From Leptolinea tardivitalis (GTDB taxonomy: Bacteria > Chloroflexota > Anaerolineae > Anaerolineales > Anaerolineaceae): a DNA stretch of 64,000 nt. This document shows, piece after piece, positions 15,152 to 24,821 of the stretch (within the stretch, counting starts at the first letter, position 1; every line of letters starts with the position of its first letter). Under the pieces are notes generated by a model that ran no database searches, was not told the origin of the DNA, and saw nothing but the letters and a program-made list of their open reading frames with translations. A program made the position numbers and the translations under genes. The stretch spans positions 558,001 through 622,000 of the forward strand of contig NZ_BBYA01000008.1 of assembly GCF_001050275.1 (NCBI RefSeq), written 5' to 3'.

Positions 15152-17455
15152 ATGAATATCTTTGATTTGGCTCGACATGGCCTTAACGGCTTCGAGCAAA
15201 CTGCTGTTTGGTGTGTGATGGCCGTCGCGTTCATCAGTCTGGCATATGCCTGGCTGCTGCGTAGTACCGTCATGAAAAAGGATAAAGGCTCTTCCAAAAT
15301 GCAGGAAGTTTGGGAAGCCATCCGCATTGGTGCTGATAGTTATTTGAACCGCCAGCTGAAGACTATTCTTCCGGCCATTGGTTTATTAACTATCGCCATG
15401 TTCCTGAGTGTTTTTGTTTCAGAACCTACGGCTGAATCCATTAAGGAATTTGGCGCCGATAACGCTAGAATTATCATCGCCATCGGCCGAACCCTGGCAT
15501 TCATTCTGGGTTCAACCTTCTCCTTGCTGGTTGGGCAGTTGGGCATGCGCATGGCCATCCAGGCGAATGTGCGTGTTTCTTCCGCTGCACGCCGCGGTTT
15601 CAATGAAGCCCTGACCATTGCTTACTATGCCGGTACCATCACCGGTATGCTGACCGACGGTCTGGGATTGATGGGTGGAACGCTCATCTTCATCATTTTT
15701 GGCACAGCTGCTCCTGATGTGCTGCTTGGCTTTGGCTTTGGCGGTACATTACTGGCCATGTTTATGCGCGTTGGCGGTGGTATTTACACCAAGGCTGCTG
15801 ATGTTGGTGCCGACCTGGTAGGTAAGGTTGAAAAGGATATTCCCGAAGATGATCCCCGCAACGCAGCTGTTGTGGCCGACCTTGTTGGTGACAATGTTGG
15901 TGACTGCGCCGGTATGGCTGCCGATATCTTTGAATCCTATGAGGTGACCATCGTTTCTGCGTTGATCCTGGGTATCACCCTGGTTGCCATGGATCCCTCC
16001 CACAGCCTTAAGTGGATTGTTTACCCTCTGATGATTCGTGGTATCGGTGTGATTTCCTCCATGATCGGTACCTTCACTGTTCCTATCTGGGAGAAAATCC
16101 CGGTGAAATTCCTGCAGGCTCACGATGCGGAAGAATCCATGTTCCGCTCCTATGAAGTCTCCAGTGTGATCACTGTCTGTATTTCATTCATTGTTGCCAA
16201 TGCTTACGCTCATGATTGGCGGCTGGCTGTTTTGACAACCATCGGTGTTGGTCTGGCTGTTGCCTTCAACCCATTGACCTCTTACTTCACTTCCACAAAG
16301 AAGGCACCGGTCAAAGAGATTGTTCAATCCACCACCACCGGTCCAGCCACCACTATTTTGACCGGTCTGTCAGTGGGTATGGAATCCAGTGTATGGGCTC
16401 TTGTTGTTATTGCTGTTTCCTTTATCTTTGGACTGGCTTTATATGCGGCTGAAGGTCCTACCTATGTTCTGTACGGCATTGCCATCATTGGAATTGGTAT
16501 GCTCTCTCATACCGGTAACAATGTTGCCATGGACTCCTACGGCCCCATTTCTGACAATGCCAATGGTATTGGTGAAATGGCCTGGCATGACCTGAACGAT
16601 GAAGAAACCATAAAAGCCCGCCAGATTATGGCTGACCTGGATGCCGTAGGTAATACCACCAAAGCTATTACCAAGGGTGTTGCCATTGCATCCGCCGTTA
16701 TTGCAGCGGTTTCTCTGTTCGGTTCATTCATCACAGATGTTGCCAAAGTACAGACTCAGCTGGGTCTGCCTGTTCTGAACTCCATCCGTGTCTCTGAAAC
16801 CAAAGTTTTCATCGGTTTACTCCTGGGCGGCGCTTTACCCTGGTTAATCAGCTCACTGTCCATCCGGTCAGTTTCACGTGCTGCCAGTGAAATTGTGGAA
16901 GAAGTCCGCAAACAATTCCATATTCCCGGTATTATGGAAGGCACTGTAAAACCCGATTATGCCAAGGTTGTGGAAATCTCCACTCGTTCTTCACAGAAAG
17001 AACTAATCCCGATGGTAACCATCTCCATCGCCATGCCTCTGCTGGTTGGCCTGATTCTGCAGGTGGAAGCCCTGGGTGGTTTCCTCGCCGGTGTGATTCT
17101 TTCCGGTCAACTCCTGGCTGTCTTTATGTCCAATGCCGGTGGTGCGTGGGATAATTCCAAGAAAGCCATCGAAGATGAACCGCGTGACCTGGCTGCTAAT
17201 ACTGGCAAGGGTTCTGAACGTCACAAAGCCGGTGTGGTTGGTGATACCGTTGGTGATCCTTTGAAAGATACCGCTGGTCCCGCTTTGAACCCGATGATCA
17301 AAGTGGTGAACATGGTCAGTCTGCTGGCCGCCCCGATCATTGTGAAATACGAAAATCTGGGAATCGGCGGCTGGATTGTGGTAGTTTTGATTGCTGCTTT
17401 GACCATCTGGGCTATCTCTCAGTCCAAGAAACCTGTTGTTAAGATCGAGCAGTAA
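15152..17455 (+). CDS. hppA: Membrane-bound proton-pumping pyrophosphatase (K+-independent type)
   Basis: HppA couples pyrophosphate hydrolysis to ion export across the membrane, with about 16 helices. The ATG at 15152 follows GGAGG at 15142-15146 and gives 767 residues. The pyrophosphate site is intact: DVGADLVGKVEKDIPEDDPR, DNVGDCAGMAADIFESYE and the late DTVGDPLKDTAGPA. In GNTTKAITKG the Lys (K504) and Thr (T507) sit where K+-independent H+-pumps have Lys/Thr and K+-dependent enzymes have Ala and Gly/Ala. The predicted role is energy conservation from biosynthetic pyrophosphate. A strong terminator follows. Confidence 0.96.
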   Translation: MNIFDLARHGLNGFEQTAVWCVMAVAFISLAYAWLLRSTVMKKDKGSSKMQEVWEAIRIGADSYLNRQLKTILPAIGLLTIAMFLSVFVSEPTAESIKEFGADNARIIIAIGRTLAFILGSTFSLLVGQLGMRMAIQANVRVSSAARRGFNEALTIAYYAGTITGMLTDGLGLMGGTLIFIIFGTAAPDVLLGFGFGGTLLAMFMRVGGGIYTKAADVGADLVGKVEKDIPEDDPRNAAVVADLVGDNVGDCAGMAADIFESYEVTIVSALILGITLVAMDPSHSLKWIVYPLMIRGIGVISSMIGTFTVPIWEKIPVKFLQAHDAEESMFRSYEVSSVITVCISFIVANAYAHDWRLAVLTTIGVGLAVAFNPLTSYFTSTKKAPVKEIVQSTTTGPATTILTGLSVGMESSVWALVVIAVSFIFGLALYAAEGPTYVLYGIAIIGIGMLSHTGNNVAMDSYGPISDNANGIGEMAWHDLNDEETIKARQIMADLDAVGNTTKAITKGVAIASAVIAAVSLFGSFITDVAKVQTQLGLPVLNSIRVSETKVFIGLLLGGALPWLISSLSIRSVSRAASEIVEEVRKQFHIPGIMEGTVKPDYAKVVEISTRSSQKELIPMVTISIAMPLLVGLILQVEALGGFLAGVILSGQLLAVFMSNAGGAWDNSKKAIEDEPRDLAANTGKGSERHKAGVVGDTVGDPLKDTAGPALNPMIKVVNMVSLLAAPIIVKYENLGIGGWIVVVLIAALTIWAISQSKKPVVKIEQ

Positions 17456-17475
17456 TAAAAGTTGGAAAAGTAACG

Positions 17476-17507
17476 AAGAAGCGGAACCCTAAAAGGTTCC
17501 GCTTCTT
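17476..17507 (+). terminator. Rho-independent terminator after hppA
   Basis: A 13-bp stem (17476-17488 with 17495-17507) rich in G-C pairs has a 6-nt loop and is followed by a T-rich tract. It isolates hppA from the next gene. Confidence 0.9.
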
Positions 17508-17557
17508 TTATTTTTATTTTGATAGAATCAACAAAAAAGATGAACAAGGAGATTCCC

Positions 17558-17869
17558 ATGCATATCGTCCATGTTTTTGTTCATGTGAAACCTGATCGTA
17601 TAGGCGAATTTATATCTGCAACCAAAAAAAATGCAGAGAACAGTCTGAAAGAACCTGGTGTAGACCGGTTTGATGTAATTCAGGATGCCAAAGATGATAC
17701 CCAATTTGTCTTATGTGAGGTTTACAAATCTCCAGAAGATGCAATAAAACACAAGGAAACAGAGCATTATCGTATTTGGAGAGATACTGTGACTGACATG
17801 ATGGTTGAACCGAGGAACGGGGTACTTTATAAAAACATCTTTCCAGGGGATGACAGGTGGGCTTCATGA
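17558..17869 (+). CDS. Antibiotic biosynthesis monooxygenase (ABM) domain protein
   Basis: This small alpha/beta dimeric-barrel protein of 103 residues begins MHIVHVFVHVKPDRIGEF and contains VLCEVYKSPEDAIKHKETEHY, as in putative quinol monooxygenases (YgiN/LsrG-like). The ATG at 17558 has AAGGAG at a good distance; an upstream frame from 17519 lies in the terminator tail and is discarded. Its stop overlaps the alcohol dehydrogenase start as ATGA, so the pair is probably translated together. The substrate is unknown. Confidence 0.85.
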   Translation: MHIVHVFVHVKPDRIGEFISATKKNAENSLKEPGVDRFDVIQDAKDDTQFVLCEVYKSPEDAIKHKETEHYRIWRDTVTDMMVEPRNGVLYKNIFPGDDRWAS

Positions 17870-19023
17870 ATTCTTTTGAATTTGTAACTTCTCCCCGGAT
17901 TATTTTTGGAAAAGGTTCGCTTAAGAACGGTATTCAGGCAGCCAGTGGATTTGGTAAGAAAGCTTTACTAGTACACGGGACGAAAGCCGCTCCATTGGAG
18001 ACGATTCTTTCCATTCTTCATTCAGAGAGTATAAAGTATACCGATTTTTGTGTTGACCATGAACCGTCAGTTGAACTTGTGCAACAAATGGTGGCTCTAG
18101 CGCGGGCCAATAATTGTGAATTTGTCATTGCATTTGGCGGTGGAAGTGTGCTGGATGCTGGAAAAGCCACATCTGCCATGTTGACCAATGAGGGTGATTT
18201 ATTGGATTATCTTGAAGTTGTAGGGAAAAATCAACCTCTGCAGAAACCTGCGGCTCCCTGTGTGGCCATTCCGACGACGGCAGGTACTGGTGCTGAAGTT
18301 ACCCGAAATGCTGTTCTGGCTGTACATGAGAAGAAAGTAAAAGTCAGTCTACGATCTAATTTCATTCTTCCCAGATTGGCAATCATTGATCCGGAATTAA
18401 CATATTCTCTGCCTCCTCTGGTAACCGCCTACACCGGTTTGGATGCCCTTACCCAGGTGATTGAACCGTTTGTTTCTATAAAATGTAATCCCTTGATGGA
18501 TGTCATTTGCCGGGATGGAATTATCCGCAGTGCCCGGTCTTTGTATCGGGCATACCAAAATGGATTGGAAGCCGATACCCGGGAAGATCTCAGCCTTACG
18601 AGTTTGTATGGAGGTCTGGCGTTAACAAATTCAGGGTTGGGTGCTGTTCATGGTTTCGCAGCTCCCATGGGCGGAATGTATGATGCTCATCATGGAGCCA
18701 TTTGCGGAATTCTTCTCCCCGAAGTTGTACGTATGAATATTAAGGCCCTCAAAGAAAGAAAAAGCGACAGCCCGGTTTTATCACGATATTCAGAAATTGC
18801 CTGCCTGTTGACCGGGAATTCCAACGCCAGAGGAGAGGATGGCGCTGACTGGTTATCTGACCTGGTATCCCGTATGAAAATACCTCATTTATCAGACTAT
18901 AAAATCCCCAGGGAAGAATTTCCCATAATTGTTGAGAAAGCACAAAAAGCCAGCAGTATGAAGGCCAATCCGATTGTACTTACTGATGAAGAACTAACTG
19001 ATATTCTTAAGGCGACATATTAA
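17866..19023 (+). CDS. Iron-containing (group III) alcohol dehydrogenase family protein
   Basis: The NAD-binding GGGSVLDAGKA motif and the metal site are visible: D in YTGLDALTQ, H in GAVHGFAAP and H in YDAHHGAICG. The protein has 385 residues from ATG 17866, which overlaps the upstream stop (ATGA) and follows AGGTGG. Possible activities include alcohol or maleylacetate-type reduction; the exact substrate cannot be read. Coupling to an ABM monooxygenase suggests a two-step oxidation or detoxification of a small carbonyl or aromatic compound, which is inference. Confidence 0.88.
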   Translation: MNSFEFVTSPRIIFGKGSLKNGIQAASGFGKKALLVHGTKAAPLETILSILHSESIKYTDFCVDHEPSVELVQQMVALARANNCEFVIAFGGGSVLDAGKATSAMLTNEGDLLDYLEVVGKNQPLQKPAAPCVAIPTTAGTGAEVTRNAVLAVHEKKVKVSLRSNFILPRLAIIDPELTYSLPPLVTAYTGLDALTQVIEPFVSIKCNPLMDVICRDGIIRSARSLYRAYQNGLEADTREDLSLTSLYGGLALTNSGLGAVHGFAAPMGGMYDAHHGAICGILLPEVVRMNIKALKERKSDSPVLSRYSEIACLLTGNSNARGEDGADWLSDLVSRMKIPHLSDYKIPREEFPIIVEKAQKASSMKANPIVLTDEELTDILKATY

Positions 19024-19024
19024 T

Positions 19025-19061
19025 AAAAAATGAGCCTGGTTAGAAATCAGGCTCATTTTTT
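19025..19061. terminator. Bidirectional terminator
   Basis: A 14-bp stem (19025-19038 with 19048-19061) has an A-run on one side and a T-run on the other around a 9-nt loop. It separates the convergent dehydrogenase and DegV genes. Confidence 0.9.
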
Positions 19062-19067
19062 GTCTAT

Positions 19068-19919
19068 TTATTTGGAGTCACGAATATAACTTACAGCGAT
19101 GGCTCCCGGACCGGCATGGGTCAATATGGCCGGTGGCAGACCGTAAATAGGTATGTTTTCAAATCCAAGATCAGATTTGAAATGGTCTGTGAGATAGGCG
19201 ATATCAGCCGGATCGGCTGCTTCGTGAGACAGGCATAGATGGGCGTCACCTGAGTGCGGGCAGTCTTCCATCACAATCTCGATAAGACGGGCCAAAGCTC
19301 GTTTTTTCGTACGCTGACTTTCTGCCGGTTCGGTACGACCATTAACAAGGGTCAAGATCGGTTTTACTTGCAAGATTGAACCAAACAACGCCTGAGCACC
19401 GCCAATCCGACCGCCTTTATACAGATATTCAAGGGTATCAACGAGGAAATATGTACGGCTGCGGGAAGCCAGATTCGTCACTTTTGTAAAAATTGTATCT
19501 GTATCCATTCCGTCTTTTGCGTATTGATTGGCAATTAGAACAAGCTCGCCCAAACCGCCAGCAATTGTTTTTGTATCGAGCACCCGGATATCCACTCCTG
19601 GAAATTCCAACGCTGCCACTTCTGCTGATCTGACGGTTCCACTCAAACTGGCAGATGGAGCGATCACAATGGCGGAATTTCCTTCTTCTTTGATCTTTTG
19701 ATAATATGGGTTATAAAGTTCCGGGGGCGGGGCGGCTGTTTTCGGAAGCTGACTGGAAGAACGCAGTTTCTTTAGAAAAAGGGCTGAATCCATTTCAGAA
19801 TCATCACGGTAGGATTCATTTCCAAAAATCACAATTTGGGGGAGGAATGGTATGCCCAGGTCTTTTGCCGTGGAAACCGGAATACTGGAAAGCGTATCAG
19901 CGATAATCTGGACCATCAA
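19068..19919 (-). CDS. DegV family fatty-acid-binding protein
   Basis: DegV/FakB proteins carry a fatty acid that FakA kinase phosphorylates for lipid synthesis. The 283-residue length is standard. The opening IIADTLSSIP, the serine-rich APSASLSGTV and the middle VDTLEYLYKGGRIGG match the family. No FakA gene is in the window. The gene is 80 bp downstream of the P1 peptidase on the same strand. Fatty-acid specificity cannot be judged. Confidence 0.93.
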   Translation of the reverse strand: MMVQIIADTLSSIPVSTAKDLGIPFLPQIVIFGNESYRDDSEMDSALFLKKLRSSSQLPKTAAPPPELYNPYYQKIKEEGNSAIVIAPSASLSGTVRSAEVAALEFPGVDIRVLDTKTIAGGLGELVLIANQYAKDGMDTDTIFTKVTNLASRSRTYFLVDTLEYLYKGGRIGGAQALFGSILQVKPILTLVNGRTEPAESQRTKKRALARLIEIVMEDCPHSGDAHLCLSHEAADPADIAYLTDHFKSDLGFENIPIYGLPPAILTHAGPGAIAVSYIRDSK

Positions 19920-19999
19920 GTCTTCCTTTCTTTACTAAAATGGTGAACGAGCGTTTTCTAAAGAAACTATTATATCTGACTTTTATTATTAAAACTAGA

Positions 20000-21001
20000 T
20001 TAGAGAATACTCGAACTGGGTAGACCAGCCGCCGGTTCTGCGGATTTAACTGCATTTATTACAGCCTGTGCCATGGTTTCTGCGGCAAATGCCCCAACAA
20101 TATTAATATCTGCCTTATGTTTTCCCGTTGCCAGCGCAAAAATGGTATCCCCATCAAACATGGTATGAGCCGGTCGTATGGACAATGCCAGTCCATTATG
20201 TGTCATTTGTGCCAGTTTATTTGTCTCTTCCTTATTCAAATTCGCGTTGGTGGCAATGACTCCGATCACAGTATTGGAAGCAGCAGAGGCAAAACCCATG
20301 ATGGTACGGCCAGCGAAACTTTTCATTACATTCAAGGTATCGGCAAATTTATCTTTACCGCCAATATTTATGGGGCCTGCCTGCATAGGTCGGGCTCCGG
20401 CAATAATCTGCCTTGTGGTTGGATCAACAACATCTCCAAATGCATTGACAGCCACCAATGCACTGACGATAACACCACCACCAATTTCCATACTGGCTGA
20501 TCCAATACCCGATTTCATAGCCTGTTTCATTCCGAATATTTTTCCAACGGTAGCACCTGTTCCGGCTCCCACATTACCCTGTGAAAATTCACCGGATGTT
20601 GCGTTCAAACAAGCCTGATACCCCATGTCAGCATCAGGCCGGACAGCCGGATCACCGATACCCAAATCAAATAAAACTGCTGCCGGAACAATAGGCACTC
20701 GAACAATCCCGGAATTAAAACCAATACCATGTTCTTCAAGAAATTTCATGACCCCGGTTGCTGCATCGAGGCCAAAAGCCGAACCACCGGTAAGGACTAT
20801 GGCATTAATCTTATCCACCATGTGCATGGGACGCAGAAGATCTGTTTCTCGAGTACCCGGGGCACCACCTCGTTGATCAACGCCACCAACAGCACCTTTT
20901 TCAACGAGAACCACTGTGCAGCCTGTTAGAGCATCAATATTCTGGGCATGTCCTACTTTAATCCCTTCAATATCTGTTAAAAGATTGTGCATTTCAGCCA
21001 T
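20000..21001 (-). CDS. P1 family peptidase (DmpA/NylC-like N-terminal nucleophile hydrolase)
   Basis: Members self-cleave to expose an N-terminal Ser/Thr and act as aminopeptidases or amide hydrolases. The expected nucleophile is T251 in GVIATNANL, matching the Thr of NylC-type enzymes; self-cleavage before it would give about 250- and 83-residue chains. Other family marks are GGVDQRGGAPGTRETDLL, TGGSAFGLDAATGVM and GNVGAGTGATVGK. Length is 333 residues. It is divergent from gnd across an intergenic region that contains an 18-bp palindrome. Confidence 0.93.
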   Translation of the reverse strand: MAEMHNLLTDIEGIKVGHAQNIDALTGCTVVLVEKGAVGGVDQRGGAPGTRETDLLRPMHMVDKINAIVLTGGSAFGLDAATGVMKFLEEHGIGFNSGIVRVPIVPAAVLFDLGIGDPAVRPDADMGYQACLNATSGEFSQGNVGAGTGATVGKIFGMKQAMKSGIGSASMEIGGGVIVSALVAVNAFGDVVDPTTRQIIAGARPMQAGPINIGGKDKFADTLNVMKSFAGRTIMGFASAASNTVIGVIATNANLNKEETNKLAQMTHNGLALSIRPAHTMFDGDTIFALATGKHKADINIVGAFAAETMAQAVINAVKSAEPAAGLPSSSIL

Positions 21002-21031
21002 TATTTTTCCTGCCTGAAAAATTAGAATTAT

Positions 21032-21049
21032 GATGATTATATAATCATC
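21032..21049. promoter_or_regulatory. 18-bp perfect palindrome in a divergent intergenic region
   Basis: GATGATTAT and ATAATCATC abut to form a perfect 18-bp palindrome with no spacer, between the P1 peptidase start (21001) and gnd (21091). It is a good candidate for a dimeric repressor site controlling either or both genes. No regulator gene is adjacent. Confidence 0.55.
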
Positions 21050-21090
21050 TCATAGGTATTCTTCTTATATAAAAACATTTGGAGTTAACC

Positions 21091-22002
21091 ATGAAGGTTT
21101 TCCTGATCGGACTGGGTAAGATGGGTGGAAATATGGCTCGCAGGTGGCTGTTGGCGGGTCATGATGTAATTGGATATGATCGAGATACTACCGTGGCGGA
21201 AAAACTGGCAAACGAAGGGAGGCTTATCCCGGTGACCAGTATTGCAGATGGTGTCTCAAAGCTTTCAAAGCCGAGAGTCGTGTGGCTTATGGTTCCTGCG
21301 GGCAAGGTAACAGAAGATACGATATTTCAGGTATCTCAATCGTTGTCTAAAGATGATGTGATTGTAGACGGTGGAAACAGCAACTTCAATGATAGTATGC
21401 GGATTGCCAGAGAATTGACAGAGAAAGGAATTCACTTTCTGGATGCCGGAGTTTCTGGTGGTGTCTGGGGATTGAAGGAAGGATATTCCATCATGGTGGG
21501 TGGAGAAGAGGCAGCCTTCAAAACAATTATTCCTCTCATTAAGTCCCTTGCCCCTTCAGAAACAACCGGCTGGGGGCTGGTTGGACCATCAGGGGCGGGT
21601 CATTTTACCAAGATGGTACACAACGGTATTGAATATGGGATGATGGAAGCCTTTGCCGAAGGATATGATCTGATGCAATCACGTAAGGATTTTGATTTAG
21701 ATCTTCATCAGATTTCAGAAATCTGGCGGCATAGTTCTGTCATTCGTTCCTGGCTGCTTGATCTTATCTCCCTGGCACTTGAAAACGATCAGGAGTTAAG
21801 CCATATTCAGCCCTGGATTTCAGATTCGGGAGAAGGACGATGGACGGTTAATGAGGCCATCAAGCAGGATGTACCTGCGCCGGCAATTGCTGCCGCGCTG
21901 TTTAGACGGTTTGACAGCCGGGAAGAAAATAGCTATGCATATCGTCTCATTTCTGCCATGCGTAATCAATTTGGCGGACATACCATGAAAACCGAGAAAT
22001 AA
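21091..22002 (+). CDS. gnd: 6-phosphogluconate dehydrogenase, decarboxylating, short type
   Basis: The enzyme converts 6-phosphogluconate to ribulose-5-phosphate with NAD(P)H. The Rossmann opening is FLIGLGKMGGNMARRWLLAG. Substrate-binding motifs DGGNSNF and GAGHFTKMVHNGIEYGMM are present, with catalytic Lys and Asn in KMVHNG. The 303-residue form lacks the C-terminal extension of the roughly 470-residue class. ATG 21091 has GGAG six bases upstream. zwf follows after 3 bp, so the oxidative pentose phosphate branch is one transcript. Confidence 0.95.
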   Translation: MKVFLIGLGKMGGNMARRWLLAGHDVIGYDRDTTVAEKLANEGRLIPVTSIADGVSKLSKPRVVWLMVPAGKVTEDTIFQVSQSLSKDDVIVDGGNSNFNDSMRIARELTEKGIHFLDAGVSGGVWGLKEGYSIMVGGEEAAFKTIIPLIKSLAPSETTGWGLVGPSGAGHFTKMVHNGIEYGMMEAFAEGYDLMQSRKDFDLDLHQISEIWRHSSVIRSWLLDLISLALENDQELSHIQPWISDSGEGRWTVNEAIKQDVPAPAIAAALFRRFDSREENSYAYRLISAMRNQFGGHTMKTEK

Positions 22003-22005
22003 ACT

Positions 22006-23517
22006 ATGTTCAATGATTCTGTTACCTGTGAAAGCGCTGGATCAACGGCCTTTATCATTTTTGGGGTAACTGGCGACTTGACCCGAAGAAAATTGATCCC
22101 GGCCATCTATGAATTAGCCGCAGGGCATCGTCTACCAGATCCATTCCTTATTATTGGTTTTGCCCGGAGGGATTGGACGGATGAAATCCTAAAACAGAAT
22201 CTCAAAGAGGGCATCAATCAGTACGCACAAAACCAACCTGTTGACCAGGAACTGGTGAATAAAGTTCTTTCTAATGCCGTTTATGTTTCTTCTAACTTCG
22301 ATGACCCTGAAGGATATGAAGCACTATCAAGGGTTATTGATGAAAAAGGTATCTGCAACATCATGTACTACCTGGCTACACCGCCAGATGCTTATGAAGG
22401 AATTATCAGGCAGATCGGAAAAAGTGATCTTTCGAAGCACAATGGTGGGTGGACTCGTATCGTCATTGAAAAACCATACGGACGTGACCTTGACTCTGCA
22501 ACTAATTTGGATGAGACAGTTCACGAAGTTTTCCAGGAAAATCAAATATTTCGCATAGATCATTATTTGGGAAAAGAAACAGTACAAAATATCCTCGTAT
22601 TTCGGTTTGCCAACGGTATTTTTGAGCCTCTTTGGAATAATCATTATGTTGACCATGTTCAAATTACTGTGGCAGAAAAGAATGGCGTTGGTACAAGGGC
22701 AGGGTATTACGAAGGAGCGGGTGTTATTCGGGATATTTTCCAAAACCACTTGCTTCAACTACTCAGTCTGACAGCCATGGAAGCACCTGTGGCGTTCAAT
22801 GATAAGAGCGTACGTGATGAAAAAGTGAAAATCCTGAGGTCATTGCGGCCGATGAAAGATGCAGATGTTCTGGCAAACACATACAGGGCACAATATGCGT
22901 CAGGTCTGATTGATGGGCATCGTGTACCCGGATATAAAGATGAAAATGGTGTTGCGTCCAATTCCATTACAGAAACATATATGGCAGCGCGTCTGTTCGT
23001 GGACAATTGGCGTTGGGCTGGAGTTCCATTTTATGTTCGCTCTGGCAAACGCATGCCTGCATTTCTCACCGAAATCGCCATTCATTTCAAACAAGTCCCA
23101 CTGCCGTTGTTTGACTGGCAAAATATGGCTGGAACAGCCCCCAATATTCTTGTGCTCAATCTTCAACCCGATGAAGGAATTACACTGACCTTTGGGGCAA
23201 AACGTCCCGGGCCAATTAACCAGATAGCCCCGGCACGGATGGAATTCAATTATCGCAAAGCATTTGGTGGAAATCCGCCTGAAGCCTATGTCAGATTGCT
23301 TCAAGATAGTATGGCAGGAGATGCCACACTTTTTACTCGTTCAGATGAGGTAAAAGCAGCATGGGCTTTCACCAATTCAATCCTTGAAGGTTGGGATAAG
23401 ACTCAGGTGAAAAACCTTCCTGTTTATGAAGCCGGTACGTGGGGACCACCGGGAGCGGATGATTTTATCAGTTCCAATGGCCGGTGCTGGCATGATGTAG
23501 AAACAGGCGATCAGTAA
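22006..23517 (+). CDS. zwf: Glucose-6-phosphate 1-dehydrogenase
   Basis: Zwf makes 6-phosphogluconolactone and NADPH from glucose-6-phosphate. The coenzyme loop [19 protein letters not shown] and the signature [13 protein letters not shown] with its substrate-binding residues are intact, and the 503-residue length is normal. It directly follows gnd. The 3' end overlaps the convergent zinc-ribbon gene by 7 bp. No 6-phosphogluconolactonase gene is in the immediate run, so that step must be elsewhere or spontaneous. Confidence 0.97.
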   Translation: MFNDSVTCESAGSTAFIIFGVTGDLTRRKLIPAIYELAAGHRLPDPFLIIGFARRDWTDEILKQNLKEGINQYAQNQPVDQELVNKVLSNAVYVSSNFDDPEGYEALSRVIDEKGICNIMYYLATPPDAYEGIIRQIGKSDLSKHNGGWTRIVIEKPYGRDLDSATNLDETVHEVFQENQIFRIDHYLGKETVQNILVFRFANGIFEPLWNNHYVDHVQITVAEKNGVGTRAGYYEGAGVIRDIFQNHLLQLLSLTAMEAPVAFNDKSVRDEKVKILRSLRPMKDADVLANTYRAQYASGLIDGHRVPGYKDENGVASNSITETYMAARLFVDNWRWAGVPFYVRSGKRMPAFLTEIAIHFKQVPLPLFDWQNMAGTAPNILVLNLQPDEGITLTFGAKRPGPINQIAPARMEFNYRKAFGGNPPEAYVRLLQDSMAGDATLFTRSDEVKAAWAFTNSILEGWDKTQVKNLPVYEAGTWGPPGADDFISSNGRCWHDVETGDQ

Positions 23518-24104
23518 TCTACAGGTTTGATTGTGCCGCAATTTGGACAATATTTTTCATCAGTTTTGAAAACGTAACCGCACTTACTACATGTATGAGG
23601 CTGTATGCCACCCAGCGGTGCCCCGCAGGCTACACAATTTGATTCCCCTACCGGATTGGCGCTGCCGCAATAGTCGCATTCAAGTCTACGCAACCGTTCT
23701 GAAAGCTCCTGGCTTGCACCAACCGAACGGGCAAAAGCATCAATACAGTCCCATACCTGCTGGGTTAGTTGAAGAGATTCAATATCTGTGGCGATATCAT
23801 CCAAACGACCCAGTAAACTCCAGGGATTTCGCAATGCCGAAAAAATGGAGAAACCAAGGCTGGCAGCCACCCCAAAAAGAGCCTGCTGACCAATCTTAAC
23901 GGAGACACCATCTTCGATCTTCTGAATGATCACCGTCAGGGCTGTTTGACCGCCAGACAGTGTCTCATTGTTGGCAATTTGAACAGCCAGTTGATCATCA
24001 TTCCCCTGTTTCATGACTCTAAAAGCTCCCCGGTTGAATTGCGAATTCAACACAGTCGCGACATCTACTGGCAGGATACTTCCGTGATAATTCTTCTGGT
24101 CCAT
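23511..24104 (-). CDS. Double zinc-ribbon protein
   Basis: The 197-residue protein has an N-terminal part of unknown fold (about 1-135) with a possible short hydrophobic stretch near residues 75-95, and two C-terminal zinc ribbons with pairs CDYCG/CVACG and CSKCG/CPNCG. Such ribbons commonly mediate binding to protein or nucleic acid. I do not recognise a specific family for the N-terminal part. It is transcribed toward zwf and overlaps its end by 7 bp. Confidence 0.8.
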   Translation of the reverse strand: MDQKNYHGSILPVDVATVLNSQFNRGAFRVMKQGNDDQLAVQIANNETLSGGQTALTVIIQKIEDGVSVKIGQQALFGVAASLGFSIFSALRNPWSLLGRLDDIATDIESLQLTQQVWDCIDAFARSVGASQELSERLRRLECDYCGSANPVGESNCVACGAPLGGIQPHTCSKCGYVFKTDEKYCPNCGTIKPVDY

Positions 24105-24188
24105 GTTTAGGTTATAATCAGCCCGTTTCGTATTTTTTTACAATCTCTAATTATATACGCAGGTATAATGTTTTGGTTGTGAATACTT

Positions 24189-24821
24189 ATGAAGAATAAA
24201 ATTATCCAATGGATATTGATAACAGGTGGAGCATCCTGTCTCTTTTTTATCCTGTTTGTAATGCAAATGACTCCTGTTAAAGCGAGCGGGCTTCCGCAAA
24301 TGCCAACTGGGTCTATTCCAACAGTAACCAGCACAGCAATGGGTGCTGCTGTTACCGTTAAATTAGATCAGGAACAGATAAATGTTCGATCCGGGCCCGG
24401 CACTTTATACCCCAAGGTTGGCGTATTACTGGCAGGACAGGTCATTCCAGCCAAAGGGAAGTCTCCAGGTGGCGAATGGATTCTGGTGGATTACCCAGGT
24501 GTAGAAGGTGGTACGGCATGGCTATATGCTCCCCTGGTGGATCTGATGCCCGGGAGCGTATTAAATGTAATTGAACCGCCCCCAACACCAACACCTCTGG
24601 TGACGGCAACCATTGATCCTACGCTGGCTGCCCAATTCATTGTTACCAGTGTTCCAACTCGTTTGCCTACTTTTACACCTCCGGCTCCCCTGCAAATCCC
24701 CACATTTCAAGCGGTGGATGTGGGAGGCAGCAGGACGGGCGTACCACCAGGTTTGGTTATCATATCCCTGATCATCGTGGGCGCTCTGCTGGGCGTAGTA
24801 TCTTTTACACAACGGCGCTAA
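24189..24821 (+). CDS. SH3-domain surface protein with N- and C-terminal membrane helices
   Basis: The 210-residue protein starts with a signal or anchor helix (about residues 6-25). A bacterial SH3 domain (about 55-120, with QINVRSGPGTLYPKVG) is followed by a Thr/Pro-rich linker (PPPTPTPLV and later TPPAPLQ) and a last helix (about 185-204) ending in QRR. The layout fits a cell-surface protein held by the membrane, possibly binding peptidoglycan. The 3' end overlaps the convergent hydrolase by 4 bp. Confidence 0.8.
   Translation: MKNKIIQWILITGGASCLFFILFVMQMTPVKASGLPQMPTGSIPTVTSTAMGAAVTVKLDQEQINVRSGPGTLYPKVGVLLAGQVIPAKGKSPGGEWILVDYPGVEGGTAWLYAPLVDLMPGSVLNVIEPPPTPTPLVTATIDPTLAAQFIVTSVPTRLPTFTPPAPLQIPTFQAVDVGGSRTGVPPGLVIISLIIVGALLGVVSFTQRR

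Noticed and set aside
17519-17557. Upstream start for the ABM protein
   Set aside because: It falls in the terminator tail after hppA, and the ATG at 17558 has a strong Shine-Dalgarno sequence.
22327-22758. 143-codon minus-strand frame
   Set aside because: It is antisense within zwf and has no start site or domain support.
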